From UBA3951 sp050952125 (GTDB lineage: Bacteria > Bacillota > Sulfobacillia > Fermentithermobacillales > Fermentithermobacillaceae), in contig JBMNKK010000003.1 in NCBI GenBank assembly GCA_050952125.1, positions 124,001 to 188,000 of the forward strand: a DNA stretch of 64,000 nucleotides, given 5' to 3'. Positions 43,412 to 50,988 of this stretch are shown here, in pieces. The notes below the pieces were generated by a model, which was not told the origin of the DNA, searched no databases, and worked only from the letters and a program-made list of their open reading frames with translations. Positions within the stretch are counted from its first letter, which is position 1. Every line of letters begins with the position of its first letter. A program made the translations under genes and the position numbers.

Positions 43412-44941
43412 TTACTTGGCGTAACCAACCGCCCTTGTCTCTCTAACGACGATCACCTTTATCTGTCCGGGGTACTCGATGTCCTTCTCTATCTTCTTTA
43501 CGATGTCCCTGGCGAGGCGCACGGCCCCAAGGTCGTCGATTTTCTCGGGCTTCACCATAATCCTAATCTCGCGGCCGGCTTGGATCGCGAAAGACTTGTC
43601 GACGCCCTCAAACGAGTTGGCGATCTCTTCTAGTTTCTCCAAGCGCTTCAGGTACATCTCCAGAGTCTCTCGGCGCGCGCCGGGCCTTGCGGCCGAAATG
43701 GCGTCTGCGGCCGCCACCAGGAATGCTTCGATTGACTGCGCTTCCACGTCGCCGTGGTGTGCCTCAACGGCCCTTATGATGTCGTGAGACTCGCGGTATC
43801 TCCTGAGCAGATTGACGCCGATGGCGACGTGCGATCCTTCTACCTCGTGATCGACAGCTTTGCCGATGTCGTGTAGAAGTCCCGCTCTCTTCGCTATCGC
43901 TACGTCGGAACCCAGTTCACTAGCCATGCTGGCAGCCAAGTGGGCTACTTCAATCGAGTGTTTCAGCACATTCTGGCCGTAGCTGGTTCTGAACTTGAGG
44001 CGGCCTATGAGTTTCACCAACTCAGGATGCAAGCCGTGCACGCCAAGGTTCAGAGCTGCCTGCTCGCCCTCCTGTTTGATGAGATTGTCCACGTCCTTCT
44101 GGGCCTTCTCCACCATTTCCTCAATGCGTGCCGGATGGATACGGCCGTCTGACACCAGGCGCTCCAGCGCCAGCCTCGCCACCTCGCGGCGGATGGGGTC
44201 GAACCCCGACAGGATGACCGCTTCGGGCGTATCGTCGATAATGAGGTCAATTCCCGTCAGTGTCTCAAGAGCCCTGATGTTCCTGCCCTCGCGCCCTATG
44301 ATGCGTCCCTTCATCTCATCGTTAGGAAGCTCGACGACCGACACCGTATTCTCGGCCACGTGGTCTGCCGCGCATCTCTGGATGGCCAGGCTCACGATGC
44401 TTCTCGCCTTGCTGTCGGCTTCCTCTCTTGCCTGAGATTCGGCGTCGCGCACCATCCTCGCCGTTTCTTCCTTGAGCGCGTCTCTGACCTCTCCCAAGAT
44501 GCGTTCCCTAGCTTCTTCCCTTGGGAGCCCGGAGATCCGCTCCAGCTCCTTCATGGCCTCTTCGCGCAAGGCATCCAAGGCTTTGGTCTTTTCGGACAGA
44601 GCCTTCTCTTGCCTTGAGAGGTTTTCTTCTTTCTGGCTGAACAGCTCTTGGCGCCTGTCCAGAGACTCTTCTTTGTTTATGAGGCGCCTCTCGGTGCGCT
44701 GCAGTTCCTGCCTGCGTTCTCGAACCTCGCGCTCCAGCTCGTCCCTCAGCCTCCCTGCTTCGTCTCTAGCCTCAAGCAGGATTTCACGCTTCTTCGTGTC
44801 AGCGGACTTGACTGCTTCCGCGACTATTCTTCTGGCCTCTTCTTCAGCCGACTTGATCTTTGCTTCTCCAACAGCCCTGCGGATAAGGTATCCGATCGCG
44901 AAACCTACCAGCAAAGCTGCTACAGGTGCTATCCACTGCAT
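43412..44941 (-). CDS. rny: Ribonuclease Y
   Basis: This 509-residue endoribonuclease starts mRNA decay at the membrane. It has an N-terminal membrane helix (APVAALLVGFAIGYLIRRAV), a long charged coiled coil (about 25-200), a KH domain (GRIIGREGRNIRALETLTGI) and an HD domain with HSIEVAHLAASMA and LLHDIGKAVDHE. ATG 44941 follows a GGAGGAGG site. A terminator lies just upstream, so rny starts a new unit, although its promoter was not found. Confidence 0.97.
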   Translation of the reverse strand: MQWIAPVAALLVGFAIGYLIRRAVGEAKIKSAEEEARRIVAEAVKSADTKKREILLEARDEAGRLRDELEREVRERRQELQRTERRLINKEESLDRRQELFSQKEENLSRQEKALSEKTKALDALREEAMKELERISGLPREEARERILGEVRDALKEETARMVRDAESQAREEADSKARSIVSLAIQRCAADHVAENTVSVVELPNDEMKGRIIGREGRNIRALETLTGIDLIIDDTPEAVILSGFDPIRREVARLALERLVSDGRIHPARIEEMVEKAQKDVDNLIKQEGEQAALNLGVHGLHPELVKLIGRLKFRTSYGQNVLKHSIEVAHLAASMASELGSDVAIAKRAGLLHDIGKAVDHEVEGSHVAIGVNLLRRYRESHDIIRAVEAHHGDVEAQSIEAFLVAAADAISAARPGARRETLEMYLKRLEKLEEIANSFEGVDKSFAIQAGREIRIMVKPEKIDDLGAVRLARDIVKKIEKDIEYPGQIKVIVVRETRAVGYAK

Positions 44942-44967
44942 CAAGGTCACCTCCTCCAAGAAACGCG

Positions 44968-44997
44968 AAAAGCCAGATAGCCACCGGCGTATCTGGC
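44968..44997 (-). terminator. Rho-independent terminator between recX/candidate RNA and rny
   Basis: On the minus strand GCCAGATA pairs perfectly with TATCTGGC around a 10-base loop and is followed by TTTT. It ends 27 bases before the rny start. Confidence 0.8.
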
Positions 44998-45169
44998 CGC
45001 GGACGCTTATCTTCAGCCGAAATTGGACGCGAAACCGCGAGTTTCTTCCCTTGTGTTATGTCCTCATGTCAACAGTAAACCAAACCACAGGTCGGGCCGC
45101 CTTAGGAAGTGCGGCCTCAGCGAAGAATCTCGCAACGCTCCAATCGAAACGCCACTCGGCAACCCCTGG
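44968..45169 (-). ncRNA. Candidate structured RNA between recX and rny, unclassified
   Basis: This 200-base non-coding stretch has three linked signs of an RNA gene on the minus strand. First, a promoter-like TTGGAA-17-TATAGG lies at 45204-45176. Second, long-range arms pair: 45022-45048 (ATTGGA, GCG, GCGAG, TTCTTC) with 45122-45144, about 20 pairs with small interruptions, enclosing 73 bases with a second GGCCGC/GCGGCC hairpin (45095-45116). Third, a terminator with TTTT stands at 44997-44968. Size and shape (a long closing helix around a large open centre) recall 6S RNA, but I cannot match its sequence. It could instead be a recX 3' UTR or rny leader element. Confidence 0.5.
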
Positions 45170-45175
45170 AGGTTG

Positions 45176-45204
45176 CCTATAGCGCGCACTGTTCTGGTTT
45201 CCAA
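45176..45204 (-). promoter_or_regulatory. Predicted promoter of the candidate RNA
   Basis: TTGGAA (45204-45199), 17 bases, TATAGG (45181-45176). The hairpin GGCAACC/GGTTGCC (45158-45177) overlaps the -10 end and start-site region. Confidence 0.45.
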
Positions 45205-45263
45205 AAACCAAGTTAGTTCGGTCATAGAAGGTATTCGTCTCTTATGCCAGAATGTCCGGCCGG

Positions 45264-45749
45264 CTATTCCCGGTCGCCCCATCTGTAGTTTCGAAGCACC
45301 GAGTATATGGACTCGGTTCCGAAACCTCTCCTCTGAAGCCACCGGTAGAGCCGCTCGCGTTCTTTTTCTCTTACGGGTCCGCTGCTCTTCCCGTTCAGAT
45401 ACTTCCTGGCGGCCAGAGAAGCCATTTCGGCTTCACTGGCGCTCTCAAACGTTTCGTTAACCACAGACTCGACTAGGTCTCTATCAAAGAGCCTCTTGGA
45501 GAGCTCGTACCGGGCCCTCCTTCTGCCGAGAGGACACTCCGCAATCATTGAGCGGAGTATATCTCTAGCATAACCTCGGTCATCAAGATATCCCCACTCG
45601 GTAAGCTTTTGGAGCACGTTCTCGACCTCATCCTCCGGGTAGCCCTTTCGGCGCATCGAGTCACGCATTTGACCCGTCGACACGCGCCGCCTTGACAGGA
45701 CCCCCAGAGCGTAGCCTAAAGGACTACGCTTTTCGCCCTTGTCCGGCAT
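45264..45749 (-). CDS. recX: Regulatory protein RecX
   Basis: This 161-residue helical protein binds RecA filaments and limits their activity. It is built of the usual three-helix repeats (DSMRRKGYPEDEVENVLQKLTEWGYLDD, LSKRLFDRDLVESVVNETF, RLYRWLQRRGFGTESIYSVL). Its ATG overlaps the recA stop (TAATG), so the two proteins are translated together. Confidence 0.95.
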   Translation of the reverse strand: MPDKGEKRSPLGYALGVLSRRRVSTGQMRDSMRRKGYPEDEVENVLQKLTEWGYLDDRGYARDILRSMIAECPLGRRRARYELSKRLFDRDLVESVVNETFESASEAEMASLAARKYLNGKSSGPVREKERERLYRWLQRRGFGTESIYSVLRNYRWGDRE

Positions 45750-46786
45750 TAGGCGTTATCCGCTTCCACCTGATCTGAAGCGCCTTCTGCTCTCAGCGCT
45801 CCGGCTCTTAGCGATTCACGGATCTTCTTCTCAGCTTCAGCAGCCACGTCGGAATGCTCCTTAAGGAACGTCCGAGCGGCTTCCTTTCCCTGCCCCAGCC
45901 TGGTATCACCGTACGAATACCATGTGCCGGTCTTCGTTATTACGTTGTGGGCGACACCCACATCGAGGAGACAGCCCTCTCGGGAAATCCCCTCGCCGAA
46001 GATGATGTCAAATTCGGCTTGCTTAAAGGGCGGAGCCAGCTTGTTTTTCACTACCCTCACGCGGGTCCTGGCTCCGATAGTGTCTTGACCTTGCTTGATG
46101 TTCTCAACTCTCCGGACGTCAAGTCGCACGGATGAATAGAACTTCAAGGCTCTCCCTCCAGGAGTGACTTCGGGGTTGCCGAACATGATCCCGACCTTCT
46201 CGCGGAGTTGGTTGATGAACACGGCCGTCGAATTTGACTTGGAAATGACTGCGGTGAGCTTCCTCAGCGCTTGCGACATGAGGCGTGCCTGAAGACCTAC
46301 GTGGGCGTCTCCCATCTCGCCCTCGATCTCAGCTCTTGGCGCAAGTGCGGCGACCGAATCAACGACGATGCAGTCGACCGCGCCAGACCTCACAAGCGCA
46401 TCGACTATCTCCAGAGCCTGCTCTCCGGTATCCGGTTGAGAGATGAGGAGGTTGTCGACGTCAACGCCTATGCGGCGCGCGTAGACCGGGTCCAGCGCGT
46501 GTTCGGCGTCAACGTATGCGGAAATACCCCCGGCCTTCTGCGATTCAGCGATAATGTGCAGCGCAACGGTGGTTTTTCCCGACCCTTCGGGGCCGTATAT
46601 CTCTATGACTCTGCCCCTAGGAATGCCTCCTACACCTAAGGCGATATCCAGTGCCAGGGCGCCGGTGGGTATCACTTCGACGGCCATCTTGTGGGCCGCC
46701 TCGCCCCACCTCATAATGGATCCCTTACCAAACTGCTTTTCTATCTGCGCGACTGCAAGCTCGAGTGCCTTTTCCTTTTCGAGCAT
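45749..46786 (-). CDS. recA: Recombinase RecA
   Basis: This 345-residue protein forms filaments on single-stranded DNA, drives strand exchange and triggers LexA self-cleavage. It has Walker A GPEGSGKTT, Walker B-type CIVVDSVAAL, the L1/L2 region with FINQLREKVGIMFGNPEVTPGG and the standard C-terminus with acidic residues. ATG 46786 is preceded by an AGGAGG site. A promoter and a LexA-type site lie upstream, agreeing with SOS control by the lexA gene in this window. Confidence 0.98.
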   Translation of the reverse strand: MLEKEKALELAVAQIEKQFGKGSIMRWGEAAHKMAVEVIPTGALALDIALGVGGIPRGRVIEIYGPEGSGKTTVALHIIAESQKAGGISAYVDAEHALDPVYARRIGVDVDNLLISQPDTGEQALEIVDALVRSGAVDCIVVDSVAALAPRAEIEGEMGDAHVGLQARLMSQALRKLTAVISKSNSTAVFINQLREKVGIMFGNPEVTPGGRALKFYSSVRLDVRRVENIKQGQDTIGARTRVRVVKNKLAPPFKQAEFDIIFGEGISREGCLLDVGVAHNVITKTGTWYSYGDTRLGQGKEAARTFLKEHSDVAAEAEKKIRESLRAGALRAEGASDQVEADNA

Positions 46787-46836
46787 CTATTTAACCTCCT
46801 GATGTCGCCACGTCCCTGGCAGCACCTTCCTACTAG

Positions 46837-46865
46837 AGTATAGCACCACGCCCTCGCACCCACAA
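46837..46865 (-). promoter_or_regulatory. Predicted recA promoter
   Basis: TTGTGG (46865-46860), 17-base spacer, TATACT (46842-46837), about 50 bases before the recA start. Confidence 0.6.
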
Positions 46866-46873
46866 TCAAATAG

Positions 46874-46887
46874 GGTACGCGTGTTCG
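46874..46887. promoter_or_regulatory. Candidate LexA operator upstream of recA
   Basis: On the minus strand CGAACACGCGTACC matches the Gram-positive SOS box at 12 of 14 positions. It shares the AAC-N2-GCGT core with operators A and B of lexA. It lies 8 bases upstream of the predicted -35 box. Confidence 0.6.
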
Positions 46888-46907
46888 CCATCTTTCTTAG
46901 GAGCGAG

Positions 46908-47525
46908 CTATTCTCTCAGTTCCACACGAGCTACCGGAGTGTACGCGGGTCCTTGCCGGTGGAGCACGCTCTCCATAAGCAGGACTTCACGCACTTCCCA
47001 CTCGACCTGCCCTCTACTCACTTCGAGGAAGTGCATGTAAGAATCCTCCCATGAAGAACGGATATTCGTGGTGTTCTGGCCTCGCCCGGAAAAACCCTGC
47101 CTATTGCGGGCCCTGCCGAGAGTGACGTGGGGTACGAAGGGTTTCGGATCGGAGTATCCCAATGAACGGAAGTTTCTCCGGACTCTGTCTGCCAATGCGC
47201 GCAGGCTCTCTGCTCCCTGGGTTACCGCTATGTGCAGGATTCGGGGCGCTCCCCTTTCGGGGAATCCGCCGGCCCTCCGGCACCCCAAGCGAAAAGGGGG
47301 TACACCGCGGGCAGCGGAAGACACTGCTTCTTTGAGGGACGGCAACAAACTCCTAGGCACATCTCCAAGGAACTGCAGTGTTATGTGGAGGTTCTCGGAC
47401 GCACCGAAGCGGTAATCCGGGAAAAGGTCTCCGGCGTGCGCAATGAAGGAATCTAGAAGGGCCTTGACCTCATCGGAAACCGGCACCGCTGCAAAGCACC
47501 GGAAGGTGTCGTCGAAAGCGTCCAT
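46908..47525 (-). CDS. thpR: RNA 2',3'-cyclic phosphodiesterase ThpR
   Basis: This 205-residue member of the 2H phosphoesterase family opens 2',3'-cyclic phosphates at RNA ends and has ligase-like activity in vitro. The two catalytic motifs are HITLQFLGDV (near residue 46) and HVTLGRARN (near residue 130). Its ATG overlaps the cinA stop (TAATG), a frequent gene pair. Confidence 0.94.
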   Translation of the reverse strand: MDAFDDTFRCFAAVPVSDEVKALLDSFIAHAGDLFPDYRFGASENLHITLQFLGDVPRSLLPSLKEAVSSAARGVPPFRLGCRRAGGFPERGAPRILHIAVTQGAESLRALADRVRRNFRSLGYSDPKPFVPHVTLGRARNRQGFSGRGQNTTNIRSSWEDSYMHFLEVSRGQVEWEVREVLLMESVLHRQGPAYTPVARVELRE

Positions 47526-48778
47526 TACCGTTCACCTAAGCTGCTGAGATATCTCCAGAGCGTGGCGAGTGCTCTCGCTGCCCCGTACTCCTTGACAGCT
47601 GTCCGGGAACCGCCGTACACGACCCGGTCAACTGAGGAACCGCCCTCGTACGCCACTGCAGTGTAGACAGTCCCTACGGGTTCGCGTTCGGTGCCTCCTG
47701 TAGGCCCGGCAAATCCGGTTGTCGCGACGCCGATCTTGGCTCCTGCAAGTTCCCTTACTCCCTGCGCCATCGCTACCGCCGCGTCCGCATTGACGGCTTC
47801 CTCCTCCAGGACCGCCTCTCTTGGGACTCCGAGGCAGGTTGCCTTGATAGCAGGGTGGTATGCCACTACGCCCATCTTGAAGTAGCGTGAGCTGCCGGCA
47901 ACCGACGTTATCCTGTGCGCGAGCAGGCCGCCAGTGACCGACTCGGCTACCGCCAGAGTAAGGCCTCTCCGGGCCAAGAGCTGTCCGCACACGGATTCCA
48001 GTGTGTCGGAGTCGGCGCCGTAGATGTGATGGCCCAGGCGGCGCTTGACTTCAGTCTCGACTGAAGAAACCATACGCCTCGCTTCAGCAGGATCGGTGCT
48101 TCGGGCCGCGATCCTGAGCCGTATCTCCCCGCCGCCGGCGTACGGCGCGAGGGTTGGATTGGGACTATCCATGAGATCCTTGACGGCCTCCCCCACTTTC
48201 GATTCGGGAAGCCCGACCATCTTAAGGTTCTTAATGTGCAACGGAATGAGGTCGCCGAACGTGCGGCGGATGAGCGGCAGAAGGCTTTCTTCGAGCATCG
48301 GGCGCATTTCACGGGGCGGCCCGGGAAGTACCGCTGCCATCTTGCCGTCCAAGACGATAGCCTGACCCGGCGCGGTGCCGTTGCGGTTTATGAGAGGCAC
48401 TCCGCCGCGGATGATCATGGCTTGCTTCTTGTCTGACTCCGAAGGCTGCCTGCCCCTTCGCTCGAACCACTCGAGCATGCTCTGCCAGGCGCCCTCGTGG
48501 AACTCGAGAGGAAGGCCTAGGGCTGCGCCTAAGCACTCGGCGGTTATGTCGTCCGTCGTCGGGCCTAAGCCCCCTGTTGCGATCACGAGAGAGGCGCGGC
48601 CGAGGGCTTCCTTGAATGCAGCCGTAAGCCGCGCCGGATTATCTCCTAATGTGACTCTTCTATATACGAATACCCCTGTTTCTTTGAGACGGGCCGATAT
48701 CTCTTGAGCGTTGGTATCGGTGATCTCACCAAGCAGGAGTTCAGTACCCACCGACAGGATCTCTGCCTGCACGGGCAT
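47525..48778 (-). CDS. cinA: CinA: NMN amidase / competence-damage family protein
   Basis: This 417-residue protein has an N-terminal MoaB-like COG1058 domain (EILSVGTELLLGEITDTNA, ATGGLGPTTDD, VLPGPPREM) thought to act as an ADP-ribose pyrophosphatase, and a C-terminal NMN deamidase domain (AESVTGGLLAHRIT, ATTGFAGPTGG). Together they recycle nucleotides of NAD metabolism. It is often linked to recA, here with thpR between. ATG 48778 overlaps the stop of the FtsH-like gene by one base. Confidence 0.95.
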   Translation of the reverse strand: MPVQAEILSVGTELLLGEITDTNAQEISARLKETGVFVYRRVTLGDNPARLTAAFKEALGRASLVIATGGLGPTTDDITAECLGAALGLPLEFHEGAWQSMLEWFERRGRQPSESDKKQAMIIRGGVPLINRNGTAPGQAIVLDGKMAAVLPGPPREMRPMLEESLLPLIRRTFGDLIPLHIKNLKMVGLPESKVGEAVKDLMDSPNPTLAPYAGGGEIRLRIAARSTDPAEARRMVSSVETEVKRRLGHHIYGADSDTLESVCGQLLARRGLTLAVAESVTGGLLAHRITSVAGSSRYFKMGVVAYHPAIKATCLGVPREAVLEEEAVNADAAVAMAQGVRELAGAKIGVATTGFAGPTGGTEREPVGTVYTAVAYEGGSSVDRVVYGGSRTAVKEYGAARALATLWRYLSSLGER

Positions 48779-50334
48779 CACCCCCGCGCCGTAGTTTCTA
48801 TCCTCGCCTTCAGTTTTCCTCTGTAAGAAGGCAGTTTACGCCATTTCCACGGGCGCGCTGCCGACTTCTCAACCAGCCTGCGGAGTTCATCTCCGGGCAT
48901 GCTTTCGCTGTCCACGAGCACGTCTGCAACCCTCTCGATTTGCGCCCTATTCCTCTGAAGGATGGACGCTACCCGGTCCTGGCACCTCTGCAAGATCTCC
49001 CTCGTTGTCTTGGCAAGTGCCTCCGGGCTGGCAGTATCGCGGTCGACGACTCCCAGAGGCGACATCCCGTAAGAGACAATCCTCTTGGCGAGGTCGAGAG
49101 CTCTCTCGAAGTCGTTTGAGGCACCGGTGCTCCTTGAGCCCAGCACCGTATCTTCCGCCCCGGCGCCGGCTACGAGGATGCATATTTCCTCCTCCAGGGT
49201 CTCTCGCGGATAGATGTAGGTGTCGTCTTTGGGCGCGTGCCTCACGTATCCAAGCGCGTTCCCTCTGGGCGACACGGTCACCTGCGCGACCGAACCCGGC
49301 CGCAGGACTTCCGATACTATAGCGTGGCCGGCTTCGTGCACCGCGACTCTCCGGAGTTCATGCGGCGAAGGCCTCCTGTCGAGTTTTTCTCCCATAAGCA
49401 CCTTGTCAAGGGCTTCACTCAGGTCGGATTTGGTGATGGCGTCCGCGCCCTTCCTGAGCGCCAGGATGGCCGCCTCATTACACAGGCTCTCCAGGTGCGC
49501 GCCTGACAGGCCGAAAGTCTCCTTCGCTATGCTCTCGATGTCCAGATCGGGCGCCACCGGCTTGTTTTTCATGTGCAGCTTGAGGATCTCCAGGCGCCCT
49601 TCCTTATCGGGAAGGTCTACGCGGACCATCCTATCGAAGCGGCCCGGACGCTGGATCGCAGAGTCAAGGAGATCCGGCCTGTTCGTAGCGCCGATCACCA
49701 AGATGCGTATGTCGTCATCCACCCTTAGGCCGTCCATCTCGACCAAGAGCTGGTTGAGCGTCTGGTCGTATTCGAGATGCCCTACCTGGGCGCCTCGCTT
49801 TCCGGCCAGGACCTCGATCTCGTCCACAAATATGATCGCTGCCGACTTCTTCTGTTCACGCGCCAGTTTCCTGGCTTTTTCGAACAGAGAGCGCACCCTT
49901 TGGGCGCCAAGTCCCGCATAGACTTCTATGAACTCGGAGCCGGAGGTTGCTATGAAGGCCGAGTCCGTGTAGTTCGCCGCTGCCTTTGCCAGGAGGGTCT
50001 TCCCCGTACCCGGAGGTCCCGACAGCAGAATCCCTTTGAGCGGCCTTATCCCGAGCCGCTTGGCATCGTCGTAGTTCTTGAGGAACTGCAGGGCCTCTCT
50101 GAGCTCGCGCTTCGCCACTTCCTGGCCGCCTACGTCGCCGAAAGTGATCTCGGGCCTCTGTCCCACTACCGCTCCGATTTTCTTGCGGCCGATATCGCCC
50201 AAGTGTCCCCTGGACGCGACCAAGAAGTACGTCAAGCCGCCGAGAAGGATCCAGGGCCAGACGTTAACTCCTCTAAACGTAAGGAAAGCCAGAACGCCGA
50301 TACAGGAGCCGGCGATTATCTCGATGTGTTTCAA
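48778..50334 (-). CDS. Short FtsH-like membrane AAA metalloprotease lacking the extracytoplasmic domain
   Basis: This 518-residue protein is built like FtsH but shorter. Two hydrophobic segments (about 5-20 and 26-41) are separated by only a few residues, so the usual external domain of about 70 residues is absent. The AAA domain has Walker A GPPGTGKT (106-113), Walker B IIFVDEIEVL and arginine-finger-region IQRPGRFDR. The M41 peptidase has HEAGH (333-337) and the likely third ligand in GASNDFERA. It overlaps the upstream membrane gene by 4 bases and cinA by 1. A normal FtsH is presumably encoded elsewhere; that is an inference. Confidence 0.9.
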   Translation of the reverse strand: MKHIEIIAGSCIGVLAFLTFRGVNVWPWILLGGLTYFLVASRGHLGDIGRKKIGAVVGQRPEITFGDVGGQEVAKRELREALQFLKNYDDAKRLGIRPLKGILLSGPPGTGKTLLAKAAANYTDSAFIATSGSEFIEVYAGLGAQRVRSLFEKARKLAREQKKSAAIIFVDEIEVLAGKRGAQVGHLEYDQTLNQLLVEMDGLRVDDDIRILVIGATNRPDLLDSAIQRPGRFDRMVRVDLPDKEGRLEILKLHMKNKPVAPDLDIESIAKETFGLSGAHLESLCNEAAILALRKGADAITKSDLSEALDKVLMGEKLDRRPSPHELRRVAVHEAGHAIVSEVLRPGSVAQVTVSPRGNALGYVRHAPKDDTYIYPRETLEEEICILVAGAGAEDTVLGSRSTGASNDFERALDLAKRIVSYGMSPLGVVDRDTASPEALAKTTREILQRCQDRVASILQRNRAQIERVADVLVDSESMPGDELRRLVEKSAARPWKWRKLPSYRGKLKARIETTARG

Positions 50335-50867
50335 GCCCCTAGCCCTCCTTCCGTGAGCACGCGCTCAATCACTTCGTACAAGTAGCCTCCTGAGTTCGCT
50401 ATCCGGACGTAGATCCGGTCCTTATCCACAGACAGCTTGTACTCGGAGAAGCCGGCCTCACGCAGGATGTTGGATGACTCTTCGATCATTGCTCCAAAAG
50501 TGCCCCTAACAGAGGCTTCCTCAACGTAGAAGTGGATAGCGTGATAAGCTTCCTCGAGTTCGGGGGTCCTTGAATCCCTAATCTCCATACGGAACGGAGA
50601 GTTGCCAATGTGTTGTCTCACGATTTCCTCAGCAGCACGGTAGCTCACTGCGAGATCAGGAACGCTTTTCATAGCGATCTCGACCACTGTAAGCGGACCA
50701 TCCCGGCGCACGTCCACAGATTCAATGTCGCTGCTGACCAAGAGAGCTTTTGACAGAGGCTTTTTCACACCCAAATTTTCGTAGGAAGAGTAAGACAAGC
50801 TCAGCACAGCCAGAGTAACGGCCGCTGCCAGTGCTACCCATACCCATCTGAACCCTTTGATTGGCAC
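50331..50867 (-). CDS. Single-pass membrane protein co-encoded with the FtsH-like protease
   Basis: This protein of about 178 residues has one membrane helix near its start (WVWVALAAAVTLAVLSLSYS) and a soluble alpha/beta domain (IESVDVRRDGPLTVVEIAMK, YKLSVDKDRIYVRIANSGGY). I do not recognise it. GTG 50867 is preferred because GGGGAGGG lies 5 bases upstream; the frame is open to 50924. Its stop overlaps the protease start (ATGA), so the two are translated together. It may supply the external domain missing in the protease, or be its substrate adaptor. This is an inference. Confidence 0.75.
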   Translation of the reverse strand: MPIKGFRWVWVALAAAVTLAVLSLSYSSYENLGVKKPLSKALLVSSDIESVDVRRDGPLTVVEIAMKSVPDLAVSYRAAEEIVRQHIGNSPFRMEIRDSRTPELEEAYHAIHFYVEEASVRGTFGAMIEESSNILREAGFSEYKLSVDKDRIYVRIANSGGYLYEVIERVLTEGGLGA

Positions 50868-50936
50868 TCCGTTGCCCTCCCCTTCCGCGTATTGGCGGGC
50901 ATAGTGTCGCCCGGTAATAGACAAATAGTTGACATA

Positions 50937-50945
50937 ATTATACCA
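50937..50945 (-). promoter_or_regulatory. Extended -10 promoter for the FtsH-like protease unit
   Basis: On the minus strand TGG-TATAAT forms an extended -10 element about 70 bases before the preferred start at 50867. The -35 region is poor (TAGGAC), as expected for this class. Confidence 0.55.
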
Positions 50946-50988
50946 AGCGTCGCCGCGGAGTCCTATGGGAAGGTGTGGCAGATGCCCG

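Noticed and set aside
45064..45342. Minus-strand reading frame of 92 codons over the recX-rny gap
   Set aside because: It overlaps the end of recX in another frame, has no ribosome site and covers the paired arms of the candidate RNA.
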